Assembly (NCBI GenBank): GCA_016208495.1
Contig: JACQXX010000100.1
Span: 1 to 43,322, forward strand
Length of the DNA stretch: 43,322 nt
Direction: 5' to 3'
DNA from: Acidobacteriota bacterium
GTDB lineage: Bacteria > Acidobacteriota > Blastocatellia > Chloracidobacteriales > Chloracidobacteriaceae
Part shown: in pieces, positions 8,998 to 17,779 of the stretch
Numbering within the stretch: position 1 is the first letter of the stretch
How the letters are laid out: each line of letters begins with the position of its first letter
Translations under genes and position numbers: made by a program
The notes under the pieces: generated by a model
What the model was told of the DNA's origin: nothing
What the model saw: only the letters and a program-made list of their open reading frames with translations
The model's database searches: none

Positions 8998-9304
8998 AAC
9001 CTACCTCCTCAATCCGTTTCAAACGCGCACTGCTTCAGTCACCAGATAATAGAACAAATCCTGTACCATACCCGGAGAACCAGGGGATCGTCGGATACGT
9101 CAATCAAACCAGAGGGTTAGGAACCGCCTCAATCAATCCCCAACCAGGGATGTGTCTGAAAACAAACAGTGAGGTGTCTACCTGACAGACAGTTTCACGC
9201 CCTGTGCTTCCTGCCGGATACGGTATAATTGCGGTTATGGAGTGGCATAGTGGTTGCGCTCCAATTTTTGATACCAGACGCTCTGCGGCCAAAGGGAAGG
9301 CGAC
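8998..9304. other. Divergent regulatory region between efflux operon and NtrB/NtrC pair
   Basis: This 307-base gap separates the minus-strand efflux operon from the plus-strand two-component genes. It holds the sigma-54 promoter listed separately. On the minus strand I found no GG-N10-GC match close to the efflux operon start, so how that operon is transcribed remains open. No small gene is apparent. Confidence 0.6.
9243..9257 (+). promoter_or_regulatory. Sigma-54 (-24/-12) promoter for the two-component genes
   Basis: TGGCAT-AGTGG-TTGC places GG and GC exactly 10 bases apart, the spacing that sigma-54 requires, and fits the TGGCAC-N5-TTGC consensus with one change. The expected start would be about 12 bases further on, some 35 bases ahead of the kinase ATG. 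The downstream genes encode an NtrC-type activator, so autoregulation is likely. Confidence 0.75.
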
Positions 9305-10390
9305 ATGGAACCCATTCAGCGATTGATTCGGAACGGAAACCCGGAAACTATGATGATCGTGGTGGTGGTGGTCCTCATCACGGGACTCCATTTTTTGACC
9401 AGCACCAAATACCTGCTCCTGCACGAAATTTTTCAGCGGTTGTACTACGTTCCGATCATTTATGCGGCCTACCGGTACGGTGTGCGAGGTGGGCTGGCAA
9501 CTTCCATTTTTAGCAGTCTGATTTACCTGCCGCATATTTTTCAGCATTGGGACCACTATGAAATCTACATGCTCAACCAGTTAGCCGAAGTGCTGTTGTT
9601 TCAAGTTGTGGCAGTCGTGACCGGAATCCTGGCGAATGCGGAACGGGTCCAGCGAACCCGGAGCGAGCAGGCAGCGAGCGAACGGCAACAGGCATATGAG
9701 GAACTCAAGCAAACCGTTGAGCAACTAATGGTCGCGGAGCGGATGACAACCCTGGCCCAGCTTTCACTGGCGTTAGTTCACGAAATCCGAAATCCATTGG
9801 GTGGGATTCGCGGGGCTGCCGAAGCACTGGAAACCGTCCTTCCGCCGACCGCGTCCAGTGGTGAATTCCTCGCCATTATTCAAGCCGAAGTTACCCGGCT
9901 CAACCGCCTGGTAACCGAATTCCTTGAATTCGGACGACCTCGCGTCCCCGAAAAACTTCCAACGCCGCCCAAGGAGCTGATTCAATCGGTGATCCGACTC
10001 ACTAAACAACATCTCAAGGAACACAAGGTTGAAGTGAAAACTGATTTGGCGCCTGACCTGCCACAGATTCTGATTGATTCCGAACAAATCAAACAGGTTC
10101 TGATCAACTTGATCTTGAATGCCCTGGAGGCCATGCCTGACGGCGGCGAACTGTATCTCGGGGCACATTTACAGCACAATGAGCTGGAAATCCGAATTGC
10201 CGATACCGGGCATGGCGTCAGCGAAGAAATTCGCGAACGGCTGTTTCAACCCTTTGTTACCACTAAGGCAAAAGGTTCCGGGTTGGGGCTGGCGATTTGC
10301 GGCAAACTGGTCACCCAAAACGGCGGCACCATTTCGGCGGAAAACGGAAGTGATCGGGGAACCGTGCTCTGGCTCCGCTTTCCGATCTGA
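9305..10390 (+). CDS. NtrB-type sensor histidine kinase
   Basis: The 361-residue kinase begins with a membrane domain of four or five helices (residues 16-110) with little periplasmic sequence between them, so it probably senses within or near the membrane. A coiled-coil signalling helix (110-145) leads to the dimerisation H-box HEIRNPLGGIRG with the phospho-accepting His159. The ATP-binding domain shows N-box NLILNALEAM, G1 DTGHGV, F-box PFVTTKAKG and G2 GSGLGLA. It starts after an AAGGCG site. The response regulator follows 17 bases later. Divergent from the CusCBA-like operon, it is most likely its metal sensor, comparable to ZraS/HydH; the stimulus is inferred from context only. Confidence 0.92.
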   Translation: MEPIQRLIRNGNPETMMIVVVVVLITGLHFLTSTKYLLLHEIFQRLYYVPIIYAAYRYGVRGGLATSIFSSLIYLPHIFQHWDHYEIYMLNQLAEVLLFQVVAVVTGILANAERVQRTRSEQAASERQQAYEELKQTVEQLMVAERMTTLAQLSLALVHEIRNPLGGIRGAAEALETVLPPTASSGEFLAIIQAEVTRLNRLVTEFLEFGRPRVPEKLPTPPKELIQSVIRLTKQHLKEHKVEVKTDLAPDLPQILIDSEQIKQVLINLILNALEAMPDGGELYLGAHLQHNELEIRIADTGHGVSEEIRERLFQPFVTTKAKGSGLGLAICGKLVTQNGGTISAENGSDRGTVLWLRFPI

Positions 10391-10407
10391 CGAAGGAGGC
10401 TAAGGCT

Positions 10408-11802
10408 ATGACCCCTGAACCCAAAATGCTCTTGCTGGTTGACGACGACGACAGCCTTCGGCGGGTCCTCCATCATCATTTGACGCAGGCCGGATATCAG
10501 GTTCTGACGGCGGCCAATGGTGAAGACGGCCTGCGGCTGTATACCGAAAACCCGGTCTCCCTCGTCATCACCGACGTGCTCATGGAAGGGATGGACGGAA
10601 CGGAACTCCTTCGCCGGATTCGTGCCCTAAGCGACGAGGCGATGGTGATTGTTATCACAGCTCACGGCACGATTGAAGCGGCGGTGACCGCCATGAAACT
10701 TGGCGCCTTCGACTACATCACCAAACCATTCAACCGTGAGGAATTGTTACTGACGGTTTCCAAGGGCCTCCAGTTCACTGATTTGGTGCGGGAAAACAAG
10801 TCCCTCAAGCGGTTCATCAACGAGCATTTTTCCATCACCAATCTGGTTGGGGCCTCCACCGGGATGCGCAAAGTCCTGACCCTGGTTGAAAAAGTCGCCC
10901 GGACCGACGCCATCGTCCTGATTACTGGGGAGAGCGGTACTGGTAAAGAACTCATCGCCAAAGCCATCCATCAGAACAGCCGCCGCCGGGACAAACCGTT
11001 TGTCGTAATCAACTGCGGCGCGATTCCGGAAGGACTACTTGAATCGGAACTGTTCGGCCATAAAAAAGGGGCGTTCACCGGTGCTATCGCTGATGCCCGA
11101 GGGGTGCTTGAGTCGGCTGAAGGTGGAACAGTCTTTCTGGATGAAATCGGAGAACTCCCCCTGTCGCTCCAGGTCAAACTTCTGCGGGTGCTTCAGGAAG
11201 GAGAATTTCTTCGCGTTGGGGACCATGCCCCGCACCGGGTCAATGTGCGGTTTCTGGCTGCCACCAACCGATCACTTGATAAAATGATCGCAGAGGGAGA
11301 TTTTCGGGAAGACCTGTATTTTCGTCTCAACGTCGTTCCGCTGGTCCTTCCACCTTTACGTGACCGCCGGGAAGACATTCCGATCCTGGCTGACATGTTT
11401 TTGACCGACCTGGCCAATAAGTACAGCCGTCCCTACCTGCGGATCGAAAAAGACGTCTTTCGCTACCTCGGCGCCTACCCCTGGCCTGGAAACATCCGCG
11501 AACTCAAAAACACGATTGAACGCATGGTGGTGCTGGCTGAAGGCGATACCATCACGCTGTCAGATTTGCCCGAACCATTTATCAAGCCAGCGGCCACCGT
11601 CGGACGGGTGACGCTGCACCTTCCCGACGAAGGAATTGACCTGGACGCAGTGGAAAAGGAAATTTTGGTCCAGGCGCTGGAGAAAAATGGGTGGAATCAA
11701 ACCCACACTGCGCGCTATCTCAGCCTGACGCGTAGCGCCTTGATTTACCGGATGCAAAAATTTGCACTCGATGAACACTCGTACAAACGACATCCGGCCT
11801 AA
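10408..11802 (+). CDS. NtrC-family sigma-54-dependent response regulator
   Basis: This is a three-domain activator of 464 residues. The receiver domain (1-120) has the acidic pocket VDDDD, phospho-acceptor Asp56 in VITDVLM, and the switch residues T and K (VITAHGT, TKPFN). The AAA+ domain (about 140-370) has Walker A GESGTGKE, the sigma-54 contact loop GAFTGA near residue 221, Walker [10 protein letters not shown] and the R-finger region [16 protein letters not shown]. The C-terminal Fis-type helix-turn-helix is [20 protein letters not shown] and following. The AAGGAGG site sits in the 17-base gap after the kinase. It should activate sigma-54 promoters for its own operon and probably metal efflux. 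Confidence 0.94.
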   Translation: MTPEPKMLLLVDDDDSLRRVLHHHLTQAGYQVLTAANGEDGLRLYTENPVSLVITDVLMEGMDGTELLRRIRALSDEAMVIVITAHGTIEAAVTAMKLGAFDYITKPFNREELLLTVSKGLQFTDLVRENKSLKRFINEHFSITNLVGASTGMRKVLTLVEKVARTDAIVLITGESGTGKELIAKAIHQNSRRRDKPFVVINCGAIPEGLLESELFGHKKGAFTGAIADARGVLESAEGGTVFLDEIGELPLSLQVKLLRVLQEGEFLRVGDHAPHRVNVRFLAATNRSLDKMIAEGDFREDLYFRLNVVPLVLPPLRDRREDIPILADMFLTDLANKYSRPYLRIEKDVFRYLGAYPWPGNIRELKNTIERMVVLAEGDTITLSDLPEPFIKPAATVGRVTLHLPDEGIDLDAVEKEILVQALEKNGWNQTHTARYLSLTRSALIYRMQKFALDEHSYKRHPA

Positions 11803-12077
11803 CCCAGAAAAACCTGTTGACTGGGGATTATTATTTTCAGGATTCCTCGACCGGGTCGAAGTAACAGCTCAGTAGAGCGTGTCGCAGAACGGATCTTTGG
11901 AAAGAAAAGAAATCAGGGATAAGAGACTTGAAACAGAAAGACGGTATAGGGTTTCCTAAAGAAATATGAAAAACCGAGAGGAAACCCATGACCGAACCAA
12001 AGAAGTGTACTGAGAAGAGGCCACCGGAACCAAGAGTTCGGTCATCACGCTTGAATTTCACAAAATTCGAAGTTGAT

Positions 12078-12216
12078 CCAGCGCCCATCCGGGCGCGAAT
12101 CTGGCCAGGATCTGGGTCCGGTGGTTGCGTGTCCAAAGCGACGCTGGCCACCGGTTACTGTCCATCGTCCTCCGGACGGAAAATATCAGGATCAAGCAAC
12201 TTTTTCACAATGAAGT
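12078..12216 (+). repeat. REP-like dispersed repeat, copy 1
   Basis: It contains in order: CCAGCGCCCATCCGGGCGCG, GATCTGGGT, a hairpin CCGGTGGT...CAAAGC...CCACCGG, TACTGTCCATCGTCCTCCGG, then ATCAAGCAACTTTTTCACAA. The same series is at 20895-21029. Both copies lie in gene-free sequence. Confidence 0.75.
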
Positions 12217-12266
12217 TGGATTTCTCCGTTCCGGAAAGGGTGGATTGAGCATCCTGAAAGGCTGCT

Positions 12267-12445
12267 GTTCGGATAGCCGGTCGGTTGGCCGCTTTTGGGC
12301 CTACCACCGGACACCAAGGTTACTCCGTTGTTGCTCCCCGCTTCGCCCGCGCACCGCAGGTGCGCGGGCGAAGCGGGAGAGGGTGGAGAATGGCCGGTGT
12401 CCGGTGGTAGCTCACAAAGCTTCGCAACCGACCGGCTATCCGAAC
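12267..12445. repeat. Nested three-stem long hairpin
   Basis: Three perfect inverted repeats lie one inside the other: 21 bp (12267-12287 with 12425-12445), 15 bp (12301-12315 with 12396-12410) and 19 bp (12337-12355 with 12359-12377) closing on a 3-base loop GCA. The stems are separated by unpaired segments of 13-21 bases. As DNA it could form a cruciform, as RNA a long rod. The middle and outer arms share the CCGGTGGTAG...CAAAGC...CCGGCTA pattern of the REP-like family nearby. Confidence 0.9.
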
Positions 12446-12702
12446 CGCAACGCTTCGCGGTGCCAAACCAGCACCCCATCTGACGGGCAACTCAGTTTGT
12501 CAACTTCGTTTGACCTTTCCGCAATGGAGGTTGGATTTTTCATCGGTTGTCATCTTTCCAAAGGTATTTTATATTGAGGCTTCGGCACTAACTTTTGCTT
12601 GTTGCTTACCTTATTGGAACCCTTTTTCCGCTCAAAGTTCAACGCACAGGTGTTTTTTTCTATCCGCTCAAGCGTGAACTTCGAGAAACTGAGTCAACCT
12701 CT

Positions 12703-13773
12703 ATGCCGGCTCCCCACTATCGCCAACGTCTCAAGCATTTGGATGACCTTCTGCATATCAACTATCAGAAGTTAGCTGAATTCGAGCGTGAGCTTGCCAT
12801 TACTGCCGATACAAGCAAAAGCTTTGAGTTGAAAACGAAAATTAAAGAAATCAAAGCGGTTATTGATGAGCACGAAACCGAATATGACCACCTGGAAGCC
12901 AAATTATCAGCGAACACGCCAACTGATCCGGTTCAACCACCGTCAACGCCGCCACCGGTTTCGGACCCAGTACCCCTACCACTCAAGCCGACCTTTAAAA
13001 ACAGCCTTGGCATGGAGTTTGTACTGATTCCAGCCGGGAGTTTTTTGATGGGCTCGACTGATGCTGAGGTTGAGGCTGCTTTGGCTGACGCGAAACGGTA
13101 TGACCAAAATGCCAAACGAGAATGGTTTACTCGTGAACAACCCCAGCATCGAGTCACTTTCGACCAGCCTTTTTACCTGGGGAAATTCCAGGTAACCCAG
13201 GCGCAATGGCAAACAGTGATGGGAAACAATCCATCATCTTTTAAAGGCGATACTTTGCCGGTCGAGCGAGTATCCTGGAATGACTGCCAGGAATTCCTGA
13301 AAAAGCTGAATGCCAAAAAAGATGGCTACCTCTATCGGTTGCCGAGTGAGGCGGAGTGGGAATATGCCTGCCGGGCTGGGACAACGACCCCGTTCTCGTT
13401 TGGGGAAACGATCACAACTGACCAGGTAAACTATGATGGGAAGTACCCTTATGGGAATGCTTCCAAAGGTGAGTATCGTCAAAAAACCACGCCGGTCGGA
13501 AGTTTTCCGGCGAATGTCTGGGGGCTTCACGATATGCACGGGAATGTCTGGGAATGGTGTCAGGATTGGTTTCAGGACACGTATGCCGGGGCACCGGATG
13601 ACGGGAGTGCACGAGAGTCGGGGTCCGATAAACAATTCCGCGTGATGCGGGGCGGTTCTTGGTTCAACTTTGCCAAATACTGCCGGTCGGCGAACCGCGA
13701 CAGGGACGATCCAGTGGTCGGCAGCGGGGACTTCGGTTTTCGGGTGGTTGCGGCGAGGACTCTAAATCATTGA
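12703..13773 (+). CDS. SUMF1/FGE-domain protein with coiled-coil N-terminus
   Basis: Started at the ATG at 12703, the protein has 356 residues; the frame is open to a TTG at 12595 but that extension looks non-coding. Residues 5-70 form a charged coiled-coil (QRLKHLDDLLHINYQKLAEF, then ITADTSKSFELKTKIKEIKA), followed by a Pro-rich linker (80-98). From about residue 100 comes a formylglycine-generating-enzyme-like domain: NSLGMEFVLIPAGSFLMGS, REQPQHRV, YRLPSEAEWEYACRAG, HGNVWEWCQDW, RGGSWFN and GFRVV. One Cys remains near the expected active site (YCRSANR) but the paired Cys is absent, so sulfatase activation is unlikely. The N-terminal part resembles the effector-associated coiled coils of bacterial conflict systems; that is inference. 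No ribosome site is obvious. Confidence 0.88.
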   Translation: MPAPHYRQRLKHLDDLLHINYQKLAEFERELAITADTSKSFELKTKIKEIKAVIDEHETEYDHLEAKLSANTPTDPVQPPSTPPPVSDPVPLPLKPTFKNSLGMEFVLIPAGSFLMGSTDAEVEAALADAKRYDQNAKREWFTREQPQHRVTFDQPFYLGKFQVTQAQWQTVMGNNPSSFKGDTLPVERVSWNDCQEFLKKLNAKKDGYLYRLPSEAEWEYACRAGTTTPFSFGETITTDQVNYDGKYPYGNASKGEYRQKTTPVGSFPANVWGLHDMHGNVWEWCQDWFQDTYAGAPDDGSARESGSDKQFRVMRGGSWFNFAKYCRSANRDRDDPVVGSGDFGFRVVAARTLNH

Positions 13774-13796
13774 TGCACTTTGATTTATGCACTCTT

Positions 13797-13819
13797 GACC
13801 GCGCGGTTTTTGCGCGGTC
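13797..13819 (+). terminator. Probable terminator after SUMF1-domain gene
   Basis: GACCGCGC pairs with GCGCGGTC around a GGTTTTT loop. The following T run is offset (CCGAAATTTTT), so it may be a weak intrinsic terminator between two convergent genes. Confidence 0.6.
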
Positions 13820-13868
13820 CCGAAATTTTTCCTTCTGTAAATTTTTTGGCCCCCGCTGGTTCATGAGT

Positions 13869-15134
13869 TCAGAGCTGCTGCCTGGAAGGTTCAGCGTTTC
13901 GTCTTTCGACGAGAGATTTTTCTTCCGGGGGCTTGAGCCGACGAAAGTTATAGAATAAGGCCAGGTCATAGATGATTTTGAGCCCGCCCGCCACAAAGAA
14001 CGGCGCCCCAAAGAGCGCATGTGCAAAAAACAGCCCGGTGACACATGGGGAGATTGAACTTGAGGCAGTGCGGACGATAGCCGTAATGCCGGCAGCGGCT
14101 GAACGTTCATCCGGTGCCACCACCGCCATGACGTAGGACTGGCGGGTTGGGACATCCATCTGAGAAATGCTGAACCGGAGCAGCAACACGCTCACTGCGA
14201 GCGGTAAGTTCGGCATCAGCGGCACGAAAATCAAAAGAAGATTGGAGGGAATGTGGGTAAACACCATGGTGTTGATCAACCCAAACCGCTCTGCCAGGCG
14301 TGCTGCAAGCAGTGCTGAGAACCCGGCCAGAATGTTTCCTCCAAAGAAAATTCCTCCCAAGACTGCTGGGTTCACACCAAACCGCACCACAAACCAGTAG
14401 GCCAGCAAGCTTTGCACCAGCAGGCCACCCGCAAACGAATCCACCATGAACAGGCCGGAAAGCTTTAACACGACCTTTTGAGACCGATGGAGACCAAACC
14501 GGGAGGGTTTCGGAGGCGTGATTTTTTGGTTGACTTCGGCTGCTTCAGAGAGTTTCAAAAAGCACAACCCCAGTACAGCCCCCAACAGCCCATACCCGAT
14601 GAGGACCAGCCGGTAGCTTTGGAATGCAGTGGTTCCGGCTCCCTGCAACATTTGTGTGAGGATGCCGCTGGCCAGTGATCCAGCCGCCGTTGCAAACGAG
14701 CCAACGAGGTTGTACCAGGCAAAAACACGGGTCCGATGCTCATTCGGGGTGGTTTGTGACAGGATGGCCTGTTCAATTGAGAGAAATGATCCAACTTCGC
14801 CACCGCTGGGACTGATCGTTCCAATGATTCCAGCCACAATCAATATGAAAAAGTTATTGGTCAGGGCAAAAACGACACCGGCCAGGACCATTAACCCGGC
14901 GCCCAGGAGCAGCATCTTTCGTCGTCCAATTCGGTCGGCAACGAGTGTAATCCAAAGTGTAACCGCTGTGTCTCCCACCAGTGTCAACGTCAATAAAAGA
15001 CCAATCTGCCGATCCGTCAAACCCGCTTGAACAAGATACAGCGTCAGCACCACCGAGAGAAAGCCATAGGCAAACAATCGGACGATACGGGTGAGAAACA
15101 ACAATTTTCCATCTTGGGTCAGGAGGCGGCTCAT
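13869..15134 (-). CDS. MFS transporter next to chromate genes
   Basis: This 421-residue protein has about twelve membrane helices and the major-facilitator loop signature between helices 2 and 3 (VADRIGRRKMLLLG). The start is set at the ATG at 15134 (MSRLLTQDGK); a TTG nine codons earlier lies next to a repeat end and has no ribosome site. The substrate cannot be read from the sequence. It lies downstream of chrA on the same strand, an association also seen in other chromate clusters, but a palindromic element separates the two. The C-terminal tail (EEKSLVERRNAEP) is encoded by a dispersed repeat that also occurs in non-coding sequence at 26240-26283, so the original terminus may have been replaced. 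Confidence 0.9.
   Translation of the reverse strand: MSRLLTQDGKLLFLTRIVRLFAYGFLSVVLTLYLVQAGLTDRQIGLLLTLTLVGDTAVTLWITLVADRIGRRKMLLLGAGLMVLAGVVFALTNNFFILIVAGIIGTISPSGGEVGSFLSIEQAILSQTTPNEHRTRVFAWYNLVGSFATAAGSLASGILTQMLQGAGTTAFQSYRLVLIGYGLLGAVLGLCFLKLSEAAEVNQKITPPKPSRFGLHRSQKVVLKLSGLFMVDSFAGGLLVQSLLAYWFVVRFGVNPAVLGGIFFGGNILAGFSALLAARLAERFGLINTMVFTHIPSNLLLIFVPLMPNLPLAVSVLLLRFSISQMDVPTRQSYVMAVVAPDERSAAAGITAIVRTASSSISPCVTGLFFAHALFGAPFFVAGGLKIIYDLALFYNFRRLKPPEEKSLVERRNAEPSRQQL
13886..13928 (+). repeat. Dispersed hairpin repeat inside MFS 3' end
   Basis: The stretch holds GGTTCAGCG, the small hairpin TTTCGTCTTTCGACGAGAG and ATTTTTCTTCCG. The same series appears inverted at 26240-26283 with only a few changes. 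Here it is read as the last codons of the MFS gene. Confidence 0.7.
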
Positions 15135-15164
15135 GTGGAAATCCCGTGCCAGATCGAACAAGTG

Positions 15165-15272
15165 TTATACCAATTTGGGGTCAGGGTATCGGGGTCAGGG
15201 GTCAGGGAAATACAATTTTTTCAATCATTTAGCCTTCCAGTAATACAAAGGCTTCATTCCCAAATGGTGTTA
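15165..15272 (+). repeat. Heptamer-cored palindromic element, 108 bp
   Basis: It begins TTATACCAATTTGG and ends CCCAAATGGTGTTA (inverse of the start). Next to the left end are four 7-bp units (GGGGTCA, GGGTATC, GGGGTCA, GGGGTCA), then ACAATTTTTTCAATCATTTAG and a stretch ending in CATT before the right end. It has the same length and order as the copy at 1963-2070 and lies between chrA and the MFS gene, with its right end 16 bases from the chrA stop. Confidence 0.8.
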
Positions 15273-15288
15273 CCAATCGGTCTGCCTA

Positions 15289-16659
15289 TCAGAAGACTGA
15301 TGTCAAAAACCCAATGCCCCCGGCGACCAGCACCGCCCACAGCACGTCAATCTTGAACCGATACAGCGCCGCAAATGCCACCAGACTCCACAGGAGCGCC
15401 CACCAGTTGGTGGTGGCTGAAAATCCTTGCGGCCAGATGACGGTGCTGCCGAAAACCAGCGCCAGATTGAGGACGACGCCGACGACGGCTGCTGTGATAC
15501 CGCTCAGGGCGGCGGTCAGGTGCTGGTTCCCGCGAAGCAACTCGATGTAGGGCGCTCCCAGAAAAATAAAGAAAAAACAGGGCAGAAAGGTTGTGTAGGT
15601 CGTAACCAACGCTCCGATAACCGCACTCAACAGCGGCGTAAGCGTGCCGGGGTGATTCCACCCGGCCATAAACCCAACAAACTGAAGCACCATAATCAAC
15701 GGGCCGGGGGTGGTTTCAGCCAGTGCCAGCCCGTCAACTGCCTGGGACTGGCTGAGCCAGCCATATGAGCCAACCGCCGCCTGGGTCACATATGCCAGCA
15801 CCGAATAGGCCCCGCCGAATGTCACCAGCGCCGCTTGACTGAAAAACAGATATTCGCGCACATGCAGGTGGTGGCGTCCCTGCCAGCTTATCAAGGCCAG
15901 TAGCGGCAGCCCCCACAACACCAGACAGATGGTCGCGATTGTGAACGCCCGTTTTCGGGAAGGCAGTGTGTGTGCCGGTGGCGGGGCATGGTCGTCAATC
16001 ACGGTTGGGAGTTCGGGCTGACCGGTTGCCGATGTATCAGTTGTCGCCTTACCTTTGGCGGTTGAGGCGGTAAATACATTTGGAGCGATTCGGTTGCCAA
16101 CCAAACCAATGAGTCCAGCCGCTAAGACAATGAGCGGGAAGGGAATGTGGAGCAGGAAAATTGCCGCAAATGAAAGCGCCGCAATCGTGTAATGAGCCTT
16201 GTGTTTGAGCGCCCGCCCGCCGATTTTGATCACTGCCTCAACGACAATTGCCACCACCACTGGTTTAAACCCGTTGAGCACCCCGGCGACGGTTGGGAGC
16301 GAGCCATAGGCCGCATACACATAGGAAAGCCCCATCAAAATAAAGATTGACGGCAACACAAAGAACCCACCGGCGACAATTCCGCCCCAGGTGCGGTGCA
16401 TCAGCCAGCCGATGTAGGTCGCCAATTGCTGTGCTTCCGGCCCAGGCAGCAACATGCAGTAGTTGAGCGCGTGCAAAAATCGTTCTTCACTGAGCCATCG
16501 CCGCCGCTCAACCAGTTCGCGGTGCATAATCGCAATCTGGCCGGCTGGTCCGCCAAAGGAAATAAACCCCAGTTTCACCCAAAACCGAAAGGCTTCGCCA
16601 AAGGTGACTGGTTGCCGGGCAGGTGATGAGTTTTCCGGCACTGTACCGGTTGAAGTCAT
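15289..16659 (-). CDS. chrA: Chromate transporter ChrA
   Basis: The 456-residue protein is a full-length two-domain member of the CHR family, an inner-membrane pump that exports chromate. The N-terminal domain carries the family signature [20 protein letters not shown] and [17 protein letters not shown], and the C-terminal half repeats it as [14 protein letters not shown] and [17 protein letters not shown] hydrophilic linker (about residues 205-245) separates the halves. It lies 12 bases behind the chrB-like gene on the same strand and is almost certainly co-transcribed with it from the AT-rich promoter near 17720. Confidence 0.96.
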   Translation of the reverse strand: MTSTGTVPENSSPARQPVTFGEAFRFWVKLGFISFGGPAGQIAIMHRELVERRRWLSEERFLHALNYCMLLPGPEAQQLATYIGWLMHRTWGGIVAGGFFVLPSIFILMGLSYVYAAYGSLPTVAGVLNGFKPVVVAIVVEAVIKIGGRALKHKAHYTIAALSFAAIFLLHIPFPLIVLAAGLIGLVGNRIAPNVFTASTAKGKATTDTSATGQPELPTVIDDHAPPPAHTLPSRKRAFTIATICLVLWGLPLLALISWQGRHHLHVREYLFFSQAALVTFGGAYSVLAYVTQAAVGSYGWLSQSQAVDGLALAETTPGPLIMVLQFVGFMAGWNHPGTLTPLLSAVIGALVTTYTTFLPCFFFIFLGAPYIELLRGNQHLTAALSGITAAVVGVVLNLALVFGSTVIWPQGFSATTNWWALLWSLVAFAALYRFKIDVLWAVLVAGGIGFLTSVF

Positions 16660-16671
16660 AAGAATTGCCTT

Positions 16672-17634
16672 TCAATTTGCAGTCAGAGTCGTTTGAAAAA
16701 AGCGATAAAGCGCTTCAAACACCAGGGTTGCAATTTCCAACCGGCGTGAATCGTCCTGAATTTCCAGCGTGATGCCATTGATTACCGCTTTGATCCCGCC
16801 GGTTTCGGCCCGTTGATAGACATTGTCTTTAAGATCGAGGTCGTGGACGATTTCCCCAATCGCCCGCAAGGCCAGGTCGGAACTCCCACTCAGGTCGAGC
16901 AGGACTTCAAACGTGCACAGGTTCCCCTGATGGGTAAACTCACCCTCAAACATGTCAAAACGCAGGTGATCTGGTTCGTGGGCATAGCTGGTTGGATCCA
17001 CATAGACAAATCGCGCTGCCGGATCAATCAACCGCCGAATAAGCCAGGCTGAAGCCATTCGATCCACCTTGATGCCGGAACGCGTGACCCACGTGCGGCC
17101 AGTCAGGTTCGTCAATCCTGTTTCGGCGGGGGTGTCTGGTGACGGATACAAGATTCCGTCAATGGTCAGCAGCAGGGCATCGAGTTCCTCGCGTCCGGGA
17201 GCCTGAAAAAAGTCAATTCGGCGGACTTCTTCACTGCGTCGCTTCAGCTTTCGGAACTCAGTTTCAACCGCTGACAACTCAGGTTGTTGTGGCAACGCTC
17301 GCACTGTGGCCTGCAGGGCCTGTCCAGCCGCATTCAACGCCGCGTATTCTTCCGCCCGGAGCTTGCGGAAGTTTTCCTCTAATGTGTCGTCTGAAAGTCC
17401 GCCAATCACATCGGTTTGGAAAAGCCATGCCTCCCCACCTTCTTCAGTGATCTCCTTCAAAATCCATTGAAAATCTTCCAGCAATTCATCATTGTGCGGC
17501 AGCACGTAGGCCGAGTTTTTGATTGCCAGTGCCCCGATCTGGTGCAGCCGTCGCAAGACTTTGGCGCGAAAATACGCCGGTTTGGGAGGAATTTGGTGAA
17601 TGAGCAGCAGCCACTTTCCGGAAAATGCATTCAT
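16672..17634 (-). CDS. chrB: Chromate resistance protein ChrB
   Basis: The product of 320 residues matches the two-part ChrB layout: an N-terminal segment (WLLLIHQIPPKPAYFRAKVL, KNSAYVLP) and a C-terminal ChrB domain beginning WVTRSGIKVDRMASAWLIRR and continuing RFVYVDP, FTHQGNLCTFEVLL. ChrB acts as a chromate-responsive regulator in some organisms and has been proposed to help chromate reduction in others. It is the first gene of the chrB-chrA unit, with an AGGGAG site before ATG 17634, and the AT-rich sequence upstream holds its promoter. If it is a regulator, its target is likely that region. Confidence 0.94.
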   Translation of the reverse strand: MNAFSGKWLLLIHQIPPKPAYFRAKVLRRLHQIGALAIKNSAYVLPHNDELLEDFQWILKEITEEGGEAWLFQTDVIGGLSDDTLEENFRKLRAEEYAALNAAGQALQATVRALPQQPELSAVETEFRKLKRRSEEVRRIDFFQAPGREELDALLLTIDGILYPSPDTPAETGLTNLTGRTWVTRSGIKVDRMASAWLIRRLIDPAARFVYVDPTSYAHEPDHLRFDMFEGEFTHQGNLCTFEVLLDLSGSSDLALRAIGEIVHDLDLKDNVYQRAETGGIKAVINGITLEIQDDSRRLEIATLVFEALYRFFQTTLTAN

Positions 17635-17715
17635 ATGACTCCCTGAAATCGAACAAAGTTTATTTGTTTTATATAGCAGTTGTGATATTTTTAAAATGAA
17701 AAATCTTGCAATTGA

Positions 17716-17744
17716 AATATAATTCTATTTTGGTTGTTTTTCAA
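17716..17744 (-). promoter_or_regulatory. Sigma-70-type promoter of chrB-chrA
   Basis: On the minus strand TTGAAA (17744-17739) and TATATT (17721-17716) are spaced 17 bases apart in an AT-rich gap. The same bases give TATAAT on the plus strand (17718-17723), so a divergent promoter for the hydroxylase gene may overlap, although its -35 box is poor. Confidence 0.6.
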
Positions 17745-17779
17745 GCGATTGGTTTGATTCAGTCGAGAAGGAGTTGAAT

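Larger units (their letters stand above)
11803..12702. other. 900-base gene-poor region with repeats
   Basis: No convincing gene lies here. The short frames on both strands run through palindromes and have no family signature. The region holds a REP-like repeat (12078-12216), a three-stem nested hairpin (12267-12445) and a last fragment near 12515-12540 (CTTTCCGCAATGGAGG) that matches the end of the second repeat locus. The stretch 11870-12060 contains a possible short reading frame starting at 11988 with a GAGGAAA site; it could be the start of a decayed insertion-sequence gene but I cannot support that. Confidence 0.6.

Noticed and set aside
11876-12060. Remnant of an insertion sequence
   Set aside because: GAGCGTGTCGCAGAAC resembles some IS ends and a short frame follows, but no inverted partner or transposase motif is visible.
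11837-12151. Minus-strand 104-residue frame
   Set aside because: It crosses the REP-like repeat, has no family signature and no ribosome site.
12267-12445. Nested hairpin as a retron msr-msd
   Set aside because: No reverse transcriptase gene lies nearby and no conserved branching-G context could be identified.
12125-12577. 150-residue plus-strand frame over the nested hairpin
   Set aside because: The frame is open only because the palindromes lack stops; composition is not protein-like.
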